Shown: piece by piece, positions 27,989 to 42,552 of the stretch
How the letters are laid out: the number at the start of each line of letters is the position of its first letter
Position numbering within the stretch: position 1 is the first letter of the stretch
Assembly (NCBI GenBank): GCA_903892305.1
Contig: CAITHQ010000225.1
Span: 1 to 47,633, forward strand
Source of the DNA: an uncultured Alphaproteobacteria bacterium
Lineage (GTDB): Bacteria > Pseudomonadota > Alphaproteobacteria > Caulobacterales > Caulobacteraceae
DNA length: 47,633 nt
Direction: 5' to 3'
Program-made: the position numbers and the translations under genes
Notes under the pieces: generated by a model
What the model saw: only the letters and a program-made list of their open reading frames with translations
What the model was told of the DNA's origin: nothing
Database searches by the model: none

Positions 27989-28109
27989 CTGTATTTTCTC
28001 GCGCGTGCGCCCTTCCGCGCTGGACGGAATTCGCTAAAGTCACAGGTCCCTCCAGACTTGGGGACGGTGGCGAATCGCTTGCCGGCGCTTGGAGATTTCG
28101 GACGATAAA

Positions 28110-29228
28110 ATGAAGCTAACGATTGAACGCGCTGCCCTGCTAAAGGCTCTGGGACATGTTCAGAGCGCCGTTGAGCGCCGCAACACCATTCCGATCCTGT
28201 CAAATGTCCTGTTGTCAGCCGACCGGGATCGTTTGAGCTTTTCGGCGACGGACCTTGATCTGGAAATTATCGATGAGGCCCTGGCCCAAGTCGATCAGCC
28301 CGGTCAGATCACCGCGCCGGCCCACACGCTCTATGAAATCGTCCGTAAACTGCCCGAGGGATCTGACGTGTCTCTGTCCTTCACGGGGGAGGATCCGCGC
28401 CTGACCGTGGCGGCGGGGCGCTCGCGCTTCAACCTGCCGGTCCTGCCGGCGGGGGATTTCCCGGTCATGTCGTCCGACGGCCTGTCGGGCCGCATTAGCG
28501 TGGATGTGGGCGACCTGATCCGCCTGATCGACAAGACCAAGTTCGCGATCTCCACCGAAGAGACGCGGTATTATCTGAACGGCCTCTATATCCACACAGT
28601 GGTTGAAGGCGGGGTCGCCAAGCTGCGCGCCGTCGCCACCGACGGCCACCGCCTCGCCCTGGCTGAAATGCTGGCGCCGGAAGGCTCCGCCGGGTCGCCT
28701 GGCGTCATCGTGCCCCGCAAGACCATCAACGAAGCGCGCCGATTGCTGGAGGACGCTGGCGAGTCCCTGGAGCTGGCCCTTAGCCCGCAAAAGATCCGCT
28801 TTGAGTTCGGCGGCGCAGCCCTGACCTCCAAAGTGATTGACGGCAACTTCCCCGACTATGTCCGCGTCATTCCTCGGGACAATGACAAGGTCATGATGGT
28901 GGACAACAAGCTGTTTGCCCAAGCTGTCGACCGGGTCGCCACCATCTCTGCTGAAAAGAGCCGGTCCGTGCGCATGGCCATCGAACCTGGCCGGGTCATC
29001 CTGACCGTGCGCAATATGGAAGCAGGCCAGGCGGTCGAGGAGATCGAGGTCGACTATGCCGGCGACAGTTTCGAACTGTCCTTCAACGCCCGCTATCTCC
29101 TGGATGTCACTGACCAGATCACCGCCGAGCAGGCCGAATTCCGCTTCGGCGGGCCCAACGACCCGGCTCTGGTGCTGGATCCGACGGACCCCGACGTCCG
29201 CTATGTGCTGATGCCGCTGAGGGTCTAG
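28110..29228 (+). CDS. dnaN: DNA polymerase III beta clamp
   Basis: DnaN is the sliding clamp that tethers DNA polymerase III to its template. It is 372 aa from ATG 28110 (MKLTIERAALLKALGHVQ), the family start; an upstream in-frame TTG at 28089 is not family-like. The three clamp domains are visible: NTIPILSNVLLSAD, ATDGHRLALAEM, and the C-terminal VRYVLMPLRV that ends almost all clamps and helps form the partner-binding pocket. recF and gyrB follow on the same strand, an old replication cluster. dnaA is absent, as in Caulobacter. Confidence 0.98.
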   Translation: MKLTIERAALLKALGHVQSAVERRNTIPILSNVLLSADRDRLSFSATDLDLEIIDEALAQVDQPGQITAPAHTLYEIVRKLPEGSDVSLSFTGEDPRLTVAAGRSRFNLPVLPAGDFPVMSSDGLSGRISVDVGDLIRLIDKTKFAISTEETRYYLNGLYIHTVVEGGVAKLRAVATDGHRLALAEMLAPEGSAGSPGVIVPRKTINEARRLLEDAGESLELALSPQKIRFEFGGAALTSKVIDGNFPDYVRVIPRDNDKVMMVDNKLFAQAVDRVATISAEKSRSVRMAIEPGRVILTVRNMEAGQAVEEIEVDYAGDSFELSFNARYLLDVTDQITAEQAEFRFGGPNDPALVLDPTDPDVRYVLMPLRV

Positions 29229-29273
29229 GCCATCGGATTTCCCGGTCCGACCAAACCGGGCTAAGACCCTCGT

Positions 29274-34674
<5,401 letters not shown>

Positions 34675-34712
34675 GGCCTCCCTATGGCGTGCGTCGCTGC
34701 GGACGCGAAGAC

Positions 34713-36467
34713 CTATTCCGCTGCCAGTGGAACGGGCGCGGCCTGACTTCCCCTGAGCAACCGGCCAGGTAGGGCCCCCGTGGGTTCGCCGTCTCGATAG
34801 GTCACAACCCCAGCCAGGATTGTGGCCACATAACCCTGGGCCCTCTGGACCAGGCGACGGCCGCCGGCTGGCAGGTCATAGGCAACCCCAGGCGCCTCTA
34901 GGGTCAGGGCGTCATAGTCGATGACATTGAGATCTGCTCGATAGCCAGGCGCAATTAGGCCGCGGTCGTAAAGGCCAACGGCCTCTGCCGTATCGCGGGT
35001 CTGCATGCGGACCATGGCCTCTAAGGGGATCTTTGCGCCCCGGGTCCGATCTCGGGTCCAATGGGTAAGGTTAGAGGTTGGGAAGCTGCCGTCACAGATC
35101 ATGCCCACATGGGCGCCGCCGTCCGACAGGCCAGGCACCGTGTCCCTGTGGGTCAGCATGGCATAGCTGGGGTCTAATGAGCCATCGGCATAGTTCAGGA
35201 AGGGCAGATAGAGCATGCCCTTGCCGCCATTGGAGAGCATGTGGTCAAGGGCCAGCTGATCTGGGGTCACACCCTTAGCCTGTGCCATGGCAGCGATGGT
35301 CTGGTCTGGGGTCTGCTCATAGTCAGGCTGATCCCCCATCAGGAACATGGTCGACCAGTTCCGGGTTAGGCCCGCGGCAATGGCGTGGCCACCAGCCGGT
35401 GTCGCCTGAGTCAGCAAGGCCGTCTGGAAGGTCTTGTCCTTTAGCCGGGCCAGACGTTCGGCAAAAGGCAGGTCGATAAGGGTCCGATAGGCCTCGGTAT
35501 GGCTGAAGGGATTGAGCGTGAGTTCAAAGCCCAGAAGGACGCCCACCGGTCGACCGCAGACCTGGGCCTTCATGGGCAGGCCGGCCTCTGTGGCATCTGA
35601 TAGGGCATCAAGCATGATGCGCCAGGCATTGGGGCCCCGTGCACTCTGGACCAGACTAAAGGACAGGGGCCGGCCAGAGGCCTCGACCATCCGCCGCAGC
35701 ATGGCAAACTCTGTCCGGGGATCGGCAAAGTCAGAGACCACCTGCAGGACACCCTTGCCGGCTGCAGCAAGGCCCTGGGCAATCCCCGTCAGCTCGTCCT
35801 CGCCAGCCGTGAGCGTCGGGGTTGGCTGACCATCTGAGGTTCGGTGATTGAGGGTGCGGGAGGTCGAAAAGCCCAGGGCACCGGCCTCCATGGCCTTTTG
35901 CGCTATGGCTGCCATGGCGGCGATGTCGGCAGGGGTCGCAGGCTCACGATTGGCACCGCGCTCGCCCATCACAAAAACCCGCAGGGCAGCATGGGGCAGC
36001 TGAGCCCCGATATCCACGTCAAAGGCACGGGACCCAAGAGCGTCGAGATAGTCTGGAAAGCTCTCCCAATTCCAGGGCAAGCCCTCTGTCAGCACTGGAA
36101 AAGGAATATCCTCGACCCCTTCCATCAGGCGGATCAGCCGATCATGGTCTTCGGGCCGACAGGGTGCGAACCCGACGCCGCAATTGCCCATGACCACGGT
36201 GGTCACCCCATGCCAAGCCGACGGAGTCATTTGGCTGCCCCAGGTGGCCTGGCCGTCATAATGGGTGTGGATGTCGACAAACCCAGGGGTCACCAGCCGC
36301 CCTGCCGCGTCCAGTTCCTCTTGGCCCTGTCCAGTAACCTTTCCGAGCTGGGCAATGTGTCCGTCCCGAATGGCGATATCAGCCTGAAAAGCAGCACGAC
36401 CAGAGCCGTCAATGACCAAACCATTGCGGATCACGAGGTCCCATGGGGTCTCGGCTTGCCTAGCCAT
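34713..36467 (-). CDS. Amidohydrolase, N-acyl-D-amino-acid deacylase family
   Basis: A 584-aa metal-dependent amidohydrolase. The metal-binding strand is [11 protein letters not shown], the family cysteine lies in [15 protein letters not shown], and the C-terminal end closes the small beta domain ([14 protein letters not shown]). It resembles D-aminoacylases and related cytosolic hydrolases of N-acyl-D-amino acids; a substrate cannot be fixed from sequence. Two ATGs are close together; GGGAG is correctly spaced for the second (36467), while the first (36473) is one base from it. No signal peptide is present. It precedes recQ on the same strand and is divergent from the methyltransferase gene. 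Confidence 0.88.
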   Translation of the reverse strand: MARQAETPWDLVIRNGLVIDGSGRAAFQADIAIRDGHIAQLGKVTGQGQEELDAAGRLVTPGFVDIHTHYDGQATWGSQMTPSAWHGVTTVVMGNCGVGFAPCRPEDHDRLIRLMEGVEDIPFPVLTEGLPWNWESFPDYLDALGSRAFDVDIGAQLPHAALRVFVMGERGANREPATPADIAAMAAIAQKAMEAGALGFSTSRTLNHRTSDGQPTPTLTAGEDELTGIAQGLAAAGKGVLQVVSDFADPRTEFAMLRRMVEASGRPLSFSLVQSARGPNAWRIMLDALSDATEAGLPMKAQVCGRPVGVLLGFELTLNPFSHTEAYRTLIDLPFAERLARLKDKTFQTALLTQATPAGGHAIAAGLTRNWSTMFLMGDQPDYEQTPDQTIAAMAQAKGVTPDQLALDHMLSNGGKGMLYLPFLNYADGSLDPSYAMLTHRDTVPGLSDGGAHVGMICDGSFPTSNLTHWTRDRTRGAKIPLEAMVRMQTRDTAEAVGLYDRGLIAPGYRADLNVIDYDALTLEAPGVAYDLPAGGRRLVQRAQGYVATILAGVVTYRDGEPTGALPGRLLRGSQAAPVPLAAE

Positions 36468-36560
36468 GCACATCTCCCAATTTTCGTTTTTCTTGGGCGC
36501 GATTACCGACCTTCCGAGGGGGACGGGTCAAGGCCTTGTCACAGCAAGCTGGCCCCCATT

Positions 36561-36586
36561 GACGCAAATTTTTCCAAAACTGCGTC
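36561..36586. promoter_or_regulatory. Interrupted palindrome between divergent genes
   Basis: GACGCA and TGCGTC, 14 bases apart with an AT-rich centre, lie in the 189-bp gap between the amidohydrolase and methyltransferase genes. It might be an operator for either; six-base arms are short and chance cannot be excluded. Confidence 0.25.
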
Positions 36587-36656
36587 CCCACAGAGATCAA
36601 AGCCCTAACCGCGATGCGCCAAGACGGCACCCAAAGGCCTCGCTAATCTCCAGGAG

Positions 36657-37784
36657 GTGAGTCGGACCTTTTATGAATTCTTCGCCGGCGGCGGCATGGC
36701 GCGATTGGGCCTTGGGGACGGCTGGACCTGCGCCTTTGCCAATGACTTCGATTCCAGCAAGGCCGCAGCCTATCGGGAGAATTTTACAGACGCTGGCGCT
36801 CATTTTGTCGAAGGCGACGTTTGGGGACTGACCACCCAGGACCTGCCCGGCCGCGCCGATCTCGCCTGGGCCTCCTCGCCCTGTCAGGATTTCAGCCTCG
36901 CAGGGGGGCGTGCCGGCTTGGCCGGAGGCCGATCCTCAGCTTTTTACGGGTTCTGGAAGCTCATCGAGGCCTTGGTGGCCGAAGAACGCCCACCCAAGGT
37001 CCTGGTGATCGAGAATGTGACGGGCCTTTTAACCTCGAACGGAGGTGCGGACTTTACTGCCCTTTGCCAGGCCCTGGCCCTTCAAGGCTATTGCTTTGGT
37101 GCCCTTGAGATTGATGCCGCACCCTTCCTCCCTCAATCCCGACCGCGGGTCTTTGTGATTGCCGCCCATGGAGAGCCTAGGGGCCAGGTTGGCCCAAATC
37201 CGTTCCGGACGCCCGCGATTGCCAAGGCCTATGATCGCTTGCCGCCAGCCCTTCAAACGCTTTGGCAGGATTGGGCCGGATCGGCACCGTCCATACGCAA
37301 TACGCGTCTGTCCGATATCCTCGACCCTGACGGGGAGGTGGTTTGGAATACGCCAGCAAAAACAGATCGCCTGATCGCTTTGATGAGCCCTCGGCACCAG
37401 GCGCAAATTGATGGGCTGAAGGCATCTGGTGATCGCGCTGTCGGGGCCCTTTTCCGTCGGACGCGCCTGATAGAGGGTCGGCGCCAGCAGAGGGCGGAGA
37501 TCCGGTTTGACGGCTTGGCCGGATGCCTGAGGACCCCGCGCGGCGGGTCATCACGGCAAACCCTCGTGGTGGTCCAGGCAGACGAAGTTCGCTCGCGGTT
37601 GATCAGCCCCCGAGAGACCGCACGTCTGATGGGGCTATCGGAAACCTACAAATTGCCCAGGTCGACAACAGCAGCCCTGCATGTGACCGGCGACGGCGTT
37701 GCCATTCCCGTGGTGCATTGGCTGGCGGGGCAAGTCATTGAACCCCTCTTGTCTGCCCTTGCGAGGCAAAAAGGTGAAGCCTAG
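36657..37784 (+). CDS. Orphan DNA cytosine-C5 methyltransferase
   Basis: A 375-aa C5-cytosine methyltransferase. Motifs in order: I FYEFFAGGGMARLGL (SAM binding), IV with catalytic Cys76 in SSPCQDFSLAGG, VI VIENVTGLL, VIII QSRPRVFVIA, a target-recognition region at ~190-310, and X GDGVAIPVVHWLAGQ. The start is GTG 36657, the only start that keeps motif I; the AGGAGG before it overlaps the GTG itself, so initiation may be leaderless. No restriction endonuclease or Vsr gene is adjacent, so this looks like a solitary methyltransferase. The recognition site cannot be read from the sequence. Codon use looks like that of its neighbours. Confidence 0.94.
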   Translation: MSRTFYEFFAGGGMARLGLGDGWTCAFANDFDSSKAAAYRENFTDAGAHFVEGDVWGLTTQDLPGRADLAWASSPCQDFSLAGGRAGLAGGRSSAFYGFWKLIEALVAEERPPKVLVIENVTGLLTSNGGADFTALCQALALQGYCFGALEIDAAPFLPQSRPRVFVIAAHGEPRGQVGPNPFRTPAIAKAYDRLPPALQTLWQDWAGSAPSIRNTRLSDILDPDGEVVWNTPAKTDRLIALMSPRHQAQIDGLKASGDRAVGALFRRTRLIEGRRQQRAEIRFDGLAGCLRTPRGGSSRQTLVVVQADEVRSRLISPRETARLMGLSETYKLPRSTTAALHVTGDGVAIPVVHWLAGQVIEPLLSALARQKGEA

Positions 37785-37892
37785 GCTTGGCCTGTTAGAT
37801 TTCCTGCACGCCCTAGCCCACAAGCTCCCTTCCAAATCCTGACGGCAGGCCTAAGTTCAGTCTAACAACGCCATCTTGCAGGGATAACGGCC

Positions 37893-38867
37893 ATGGCCAC
37901 CTATGACGCCTCCAATCACAAGCGTACCGGCCGGGGGAAGATCTACGCTTCCATCATCGACACCATTGGCGATACCCCGCTGGTCGCCCTGCCAAACCTG
38001 ACCAAGGCTCTCAAGCCCAAGGGCATCGTCCTGGCCAAGTTGGAATTCTTCAATCCGATCTCCTCGGTGAAGGATCGGATCGGGGTTAGCCTGATCGAAA
38101 GCTTGGAAGCCCAAGGCATTCTCAAGTCCGGCTCGACAATCGTCGAGCCCACCAGCGGCAATACCGGCATCGCCCTGGCCTTCGTGGCGGCATCCAAGGG
38201 CTATAAGCTCATTCTTTGCATGCCTGAAAGCATGTCCGTGGAGCGTCGCAAAATGCTCCTCTTGCTGGGTGCCCAACTTGAGCTGACCCCTGCCGAACGG
38301 GGCATGGCTGGTGCCGTGGCAAGGGCCAAGGAACTGGTGGAAGCCATTCCAGGAGCGGTCCTGCCCCAACAGTTCGACAATGCTGCAAACCCCCTGATCC
38401 ACCGGGTGTCTACCGCCGAAGAAATCTGGAATGACACAGAGGGCAAGGTGGATGCCGTCGTTTCAGGCGTCGGCACAGGTGGAACCATAACCGGGATCGG
38501 ACAGGTCCTTAAGGCGCGCAAACCATCCCTCAAAATGGTGGCCGTCGAGCCCTCCGCCTCCCCAGTGCTGTCTGGCGGGGCTCCGGCACCCCATAAGATT
38601 CAGGGCATTGGTGCAGGCTTTGTGCCCTCCATCCTGGATCGGGGCGTCATTGATGAGATCATCCAGGTCTCAAATGATGACAGCTTTGCCATGGCCCGGC
38701 GCGTGGCCCGGGAGGAAGGCATTCCGGTAGGCATTTCTTCCGGTGCCGCCCTGACCGCTGCCTTTGATCTCGCGTCGCGGGATGATTATGCAGGCAAGAC
38801 CATCGTCGCCATTATCCCAAGCTTTGCCGAGCGCTACCTCTCCACGGCTCTATTTGATGGTCTTTAG
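37893..38867 (+). CDS. cysK: Cysteine synthase A
   Basis: CysK makes cysteine from O-acetylserine and sulfide using pyridoxal phosphate. The 324-aa product shows the PLP lysine at residue 60 in NPISSVKDRIG, the substrate loop EPTSGNTGIALAFV, and the phosphate-binding GVGTGGTITGIGQVL. ATG at 37893 follows AGGGA about 8 bases upstream. It is about 10-15 residues longer at the N-terminus than E. coli CysK, as in other alphaproteobacteria. It is 108 bp from the methyltransferase stop and 99 bp from the monooxygenase gene. Confidence 0.96.
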   Translation: MATYDASNHKRTGRGKIYASIIDTIGDTPLVALPNLTKALKPKGIVLAKLEFFNPISSVKDRIGVSLIESLEAQGILKSGSTIVEPTSGNTGIALAFVAASKGYKLILCMPESMSVERRKMLLLLGAQLELTPAERGMAGAVARAKELVEAIPGAVLPQQFDNAANPLIHRVSTAEEIWNDTEGKVDAVVSGVGTGGTITGIGQVLKARKPSLKMVAVEPSASPVLSGGAPAPHKIQGIGAGFVPSILDRGVIDEIIQVSNDDSFAMARRVAREEGIPVGISSGAALTAAFDLASRDDYAGKTIVAIIPSFAERYLSTALFDGL

Positions 38868-38966
38868 GGCGGTTTCGCACGGCTAGACCCAGGGGGACAA
38901 AGAGGCTCTTGCTCCGCAAGGGACGCCGTCCGATAAGCGGGCCTGAAACCCGAGGAGTCTCCCCCC

Positions 38967-40412
38967 ATGGCACTGGATCATTTTGACGTCGTCATCATCG
39001 GTGCTGGTTTGTCTGGCGTCGGCGCGGCCCATCACCTGCAGACCAATTGCCCGGACCGAGCCTACGTCATCCTTGAAGGGCGGCAGGCGATCGGCGGTAC
39101 TTGGGACCTGTTCCGCTATCCTGGCATCCGGTCGGACAGCGACATGTACACCCTGGGCTATGCCTTCAAGCCCTGGACCGAAGCCAAGGCCATAGCCGAT
39201 GGCCCCTCCATCCTGAAGTATGTGCGGGATACAGCCAAGGACGAGGGGATAGAAGGGCATATCCGCTTTGGCCATAGGGTCCAGACCGCGGCCTGGTCGA
39301 CCACCGACGGGCTCTGGACCGTCGAGTCTCAGGTGGACGGCAAGCCTGTTCAGGTCACCTGCCAGTTCCTGTTCCTGTGCGGCGGTTATTACAATTACGA
39401 CAGGGGCTATACCCCCGACTTTCCTGGGGCCAAGGACTTCAAGGGCGACCTCGTCCACCCCCAGCACTGGCCCGAAAATCTAGACTATGCCGGCAAGAAG
39501 GTGGTGGTCATCGGCTCGGGGGCCACGGCTGTGACCTTGGTACCGGAAATGGCCAAGACCGCCGCCCACGTCACCATGTTACAGCGCTCACCGACCTATG
39601 TGGTTTCCCGCCCGGCTGAGGACACCATGGCCAACAAGCTGCGCAAGTGGCTGCCCGCCATGCTGGCCTATCAGATCATCCGCTGGCGCAATGTGCTGGG
39701 CGGCATGGTCTTCTATAACCTTGCCCGCAACCGCCCTGACCGTACCAAGGCGGGCATTATCAATATGGTGAAGGCCGAACTTGGCCCCGACTATGACGTG
39801 GCGACCCATTTCACGCCAAGCTACAACCCTTGGGATCAGCGCCTCTGCTTGGTCCCGGACGCCGACCTCTTTATTGCCATCAAGGGGGGCAAGGCTGCGG
39901 TGGTCACTGACCATATCGAGACCTTCACGCCCACCGGGATCAAGCTGAAATCAGGGGCTGAACTGCCAGCCGACGTGGTTGTCACGGCAACGGGTCTGAA
40001 TCTGCAGGTCTTCAATGGCCTGCAGTTGATCGTCGATGGCAAGGCGATCGATCCTGGCACCACCCTTAGCTATAAGGGCATGATGTATTCTGACGTGCCG
40101 AACCTAGCCTCGTCCTTCGGCTATACGAATGCCTCATGGACGCTGAAATGCGATCTGACCTGTGAATATGTCTGCCGGCTTTTGAACCACATGAAAAAGA
40201 CCGGTACCCATCAGGCGACACCCCGGAATACGGACCCCGACATGGGCCTGGAACCCTGGCTCGATTTCTCGTCTGGCTATGTCCAGCGCTCTATCGCCGA
40301 CTTCCCCAAGCAGGGATCCAAGGCGCCCTGGAAGCTGCATCAGAACTATGCCCGCGATATGATGAGCCTGAGATTTGCGGCTCTGGACGACGGTGTCCTG
40401 ACGTTTTCATAG
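38967..40412 (+). CDS. Flavin monooxygenase, Baeyer-Villiger type
   Basis: A 481-aa FAD/NADPH monooxygenase. The FAD Rossmann motif is GAGLSGVGAAHHL (residues ~12-24), the NADPH Rossmann motif is GSGATAVTLVPEMA (~183-196), and between them, at residues 158-168, FKGDLVHPQHW matches the Baeyer-Villiger fingerprint FXGXXXHXXXW. Such enzymes insert an oxygen beside a ketone or oxygenate nitrogen or sulfur; the substrate is unknown. ATG 38967 follows CGAGGAG about 10 bases upstream. The stop codon lies at the first bases of repeat copy C. No partner hydrolase is adjacent. Confidence 0.93.
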   Translation: MALDHFDVVIIGAGLSGVGAAHHLQTNCPDRAYVILEGRQAIGGTWDLFRYPGIRSDSDMYTLGYAFKPWTEAKAIADGPSILKYVRDTAKDEGIEGHIRFGHRVQTAAWSTTDGLWTVESQVDGKPVQVTCQFLFLCGGYYNYDRGYTPDFPGAKDFKGDLVHPQHWPENLDYAGKKVVVIGSGATAVTLVPEMAKTAAHVTMLQRSPTYVVSRPAEDTMANKLRKWLPAMLAYQIIRWRNVLGGMVFYNLARNRPDRTKAGIINMVKAELGPDYDVATHFTPSYNPWDQRLCLVPDADLFIAIKGGKAAVVTDHIETFTPTGIKLKSGAELPADVVVTATGLNLQVFNGLQLIVDGKAIDPGTTLSYKGMMYSDVPNLASSFGYTNASWTLKCDLTCEYVCRLLNHMKKTGTHQATPRNTDPDMGLEPWLDFSSGYVQRSIADFPKQGSKAPWKLHQNYARDMMSLRFAALDDGVLTFS

Positions 40413-40460
40413 AGCCTGTTTTGGTCCGATAACGGGATGGCAGTTATCGGACCCTGCTCT
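40411..40460. repeat. Interspersed palindromic repeat (copy C)
   Basis: AGAGC and GCTCT ends enclose a perfect 11-bp stem GGTCCGATAAC (40423-40433) / GTTATCGGACC (40443-40453) with a 9-base loop. The left end overlaps the monooxygenase stop codon, and the right end is 5 bp from the stop of the convergent coiled-coil gene. It is well placed as a two-way terminator. The core resembles copies A and B. Confidence 0.75.
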
Positions 40461-40465
40461 GTGGT

Positions 40466-41812
40466 CTACTGATCTCGCTCTGGGCTCAGGAGCTTGGAAC
40501 GCTTTGAGGACTCAAGGGCCCCACGCATCATGCCCAGCTCGGTCTTCTGGCGCGCTACCAGACCGCTCAGCTCCTGGATTTCCTGGTTGGTCCGGGCCTT
40601 GTGATCTTCAAAGCTGTCTGTCAGGTTTTTGAACGCGGCCATCCGACTGATCAGGCCCATTTCAGCACGATCAGCTCGGGATTCCAGAACGCTGTTCTCT
40701 TTCGCAAGGGTTTCGGCGCGGGTAATCGCCGTTGCCCGGGCGGACTCAACATCGCTCATGCGCGCTCTGAGTTCACCCATCGCGCTGTCGAGATTATCTG
40801 CACGACTGCGAAGTTGGTTCAGCTCGAGGTCCTTGGCCGACAGGGTGCGGATCAGGGAGGCGCGCTCCTCAGTAATGGCCTGCAGGTCTGCAGCCCGGGT
40901 CTCACGGGCCGTCTCCAGCCGAGCACTTCTGGCCTGGGCGTCTTCCAAGCTATCCTTCAGCTTCTGAATTTCCGTCAGCTTCAAGGCTTCAGCTGCCTGA
41001 TAATCGGAGATGTTACGTCCATATTCAGCCCGCAATGTCGCCAATTGGGCTTCCAGAACCGAACGCTCCTCAGTCACGCTCTTCAGGGCATATTCCATCT
41101 CGCCCGCGCGGCGTTCTGAGTCCGTAGCCTCTGCACGCACCTGCTCGCATCGACGGCGCAGGGTGTCCACCTCTGAGAGGACCCGGGCGTTTTCCTCCTC
41201 GAGCTTTTCTTTATGGGCGGCTGCTTCCCGCTCGTAAGCAACATATTGCGCAACACGGGCCGAGAGCGAGGCGTTTTCAATGCCCAGAGCGCTATGGCTG
41301 TTCAGGCTGATTTGTCTTTCGACCTTGAGCTCCTCGTTCTCTGACCGCAGCTCTTGGAGGGCAGCGCGAAGTTCAATGATATCCCGTTCACAGGACTGCT
41401 TGGTCGCCGTCAAAAGCTCATTTGATTCCATCGTTGCATTGAGGTTTGCCTCAAGCTCGGTGGCGCGAGCCAGGGCCTGTTTGAGCTCAGCTTCACGCTC
41501 ATTCAGTCGGTTCTGCGTCAGGCCGAGCTTGGAATTAACTGAGGCCAGTTGCGCATTATCCTTAATCCGCGCCTTGAACTCCGCGCGAAGGGGTTCGGTC
41601 AGGGACTCAAGGGCAGCACGGGCCTGGTCCAGCTTCAGAAGTTCGCGAGAGGCTTCGTCTATGACTCTGGAGATCTCTTCAAGACGCTCGCCGCCTTCAG
41701 CCGCCAGCATTTCAATGCTATCAGCTTCCAGGGCTGGATTTTCGTCAGGTTTCGCAGTCAGGGCAGCCGATTTACCCTTCAACATATTCATGAAAACCAG
41801 ACTATTACTCAT
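40466..41812 (-). CDS. Crescentin-like coiled-coil protein
   Basis: A 448-aa protein that is almost entirely coiled coil, residues ~35-435, with regular heptads rich in Glu, Leu, Ala, Arg and no Pro after residue ~75. A short unstructured N-terminus (MSNSLVFMNMLKGKSAALTA) carries basic residues. The segment KLDQARAALESLTEPLRAEF, followed by NAQLASVNSKL, resembles the crescentin family, intermediate-filament-like proteins that set cell curvature in Caulobacter and also occur in rhizobia. The match is from memory and coiled coils mislead easily. No membrane span is seen. It is a single-gene unit with a perfect palindrome about 30 bp upstream and repeat C downstream. Confidence 0.65.
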   Translation of the reverse strand: MSNSLVFMNMLKGKSAALTAKPDENPALEADSIEMLAAEGGERLEEISRVIDEASRELLKLDQARAALESLTEPLRAEFKARIKDNAQLASVNSKLGLTQNRLNEREAELKQALARATELEANLNATMESNELLTATKQSCERDIIELRAALQELRSENEELKVERQISLNSHSALGIENASLSARVAQYVAYEREAAAHKEKLEEENARVLSEVDTLRRRCEQVRAEATDSERRAGEMEYALKSVTEERSVLEAQLATLRAEYGRNISDYQAAEALKLTEIQKLKDSLEDAQARSARLETARETRAADLQAITEERASLIRTLSAKDLELNQLRSRADNLDSAMGELRARMSDVESARATAITRAETLAKENSVLESRADRAEMGLISRMAAFKNLTDSFEDHKARTNQEIQELSGLVARQKTELGMMRGALESSKRSKLLSPERDQ

Positions 41813-41841
41813 GTCGATTCAAAGCCCCAATAATTATTTTA

Positions 41842-41862
41842 CGAACACTATGGTCGTGTTCG
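41842..41862. promoter_or_regulatory. Palindrome upstream of the crescentin-like gene
   Basis: CGAACAC (41842-41848) and GTGTTCG (41856-41862) form a perfect inverted repeat with a 7-base centre, 30-50 bp upstream of the gene start. It is a good candidate operator or, if transcribed, a leader hairpin. It is not the alphaproteobacterial LexA direct repeat. The rest of the 41813-42092 gap is AT-rich and shows no convincing gene. Confidence 0.45.
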
Positions 41863-42092
41863 GAAGGGTCAGCGTAAAGCTTGCAGTCTCTTATTGAAGG
41901 CGCTTTGCTGTCTGCAGGAATGGCGACAGCGGAACACCTAAAATTCACTCTGAATCACTGCCTCTTCTGCCCAAAGACAAAAGTAGAAAACCAGTCCCCC
42001 GTCAATCCCGCCAAAAGTCACCCCGCGGCATATTCAATGGGGGTTTCAAATTGCGATGCGCGGGCGCTCAGGCTGCCAAAACCAATGTCTGC

Positions 42093-42551
42093 TCAGCTTG
42101 AGGAGACGACGATCTCGGTCCGTACGGAGTTTGCGATATAGCACTCTTCGTGGGCAGCATGATGCAGGGCGGTAAGTTGAGCCGGGGTCGGGGATATGCC
42201 CTGCCAGGTGATGTCGGGCTTGAGCCAAACCTTGGTGACAGCCAAGCGGCCTGGAGAGGTCTCTCCCATGATCCCTTCAGGATGATCGGCGTAACGGGTC
42301 ACGATAAATCCGGCCAATCGCGCCTTGTGCAAAAAGGTTAGCATGTGACAGTTGGACAGTGCCGCCACGAGCATTTCTTCAGGATCGACAGCAGACGCAT
42401 CAGCCCACTTGCCAACCACATGGGGTGAGGCTGAGGCCGGGACTGTGACCCCGCCGTCGAAGGTCAGGCTATGGGCGCGGCTATAGCGGCCATTGGCGAA
42501 GTCCTCCCCCTCTTTGAGGGTCCACACCACCTCGGCGGTATAGGTCGCCAT
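42093..42551 (-). CDS. OsmC-like peroxidase-family protein
   Basis: A 152-aa OsmC/Ohr superfamily protein. The two redox cysteines are Cys68 in ALSNCHMLTFLH and Cys137 in AAHEECYIANSV, the usual spacing and context. OsmC-family enzymes reduce organic hydroperoxides with thiols. ATG at 42549-42551 comes one base after the acyl-CoA dehydrogenase stop, so the two are surely one transcript. The pairing suggests protection against fatty hydroperoxides formed by flavin-dependent acyl-CoA oxidation, but this is inference. Confidence 0.93.
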   Translation of the reverse strand: MATYTAEVVWTLKEGEDFANGRYSRAHSLTFDGGVTVPASASPHVVGKWADASAVDPEEMLVAALSNCHMLTFLHKARLAGFIVTRYADHPEGIMGETSPGRLAVTKVWLKPDITWQGISPTPAQLTALHHAAHEECYIANSVRTEIVVSSS

Positions 42552-42552
42552 A

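Noticed and set aside
27989-29273. Replication origin near dnaN-recF
   Set aside because: Gaps are only 121 and 45 bp, with no cluster of TTATCCACA-type DnaA boxes and no AT-rich unwinding region; dnaA is absent.
41842-41862. LexA (SOS) box upstream of the coiled-coil gene
   Set aside because: The alphaproteobacterial LexA site is a direct GTTC-N7-GTTC repeat; this is an inverted CGAACAC/GTGTTCG with different spacing.
41881-42141. 86-codon open frame starting at TTG in the gap before the OsmC-like gene
   Set aside because: No ribosome-binding site, rare start, no family-like features, and its end lies antisense to the OsmC-like gene.
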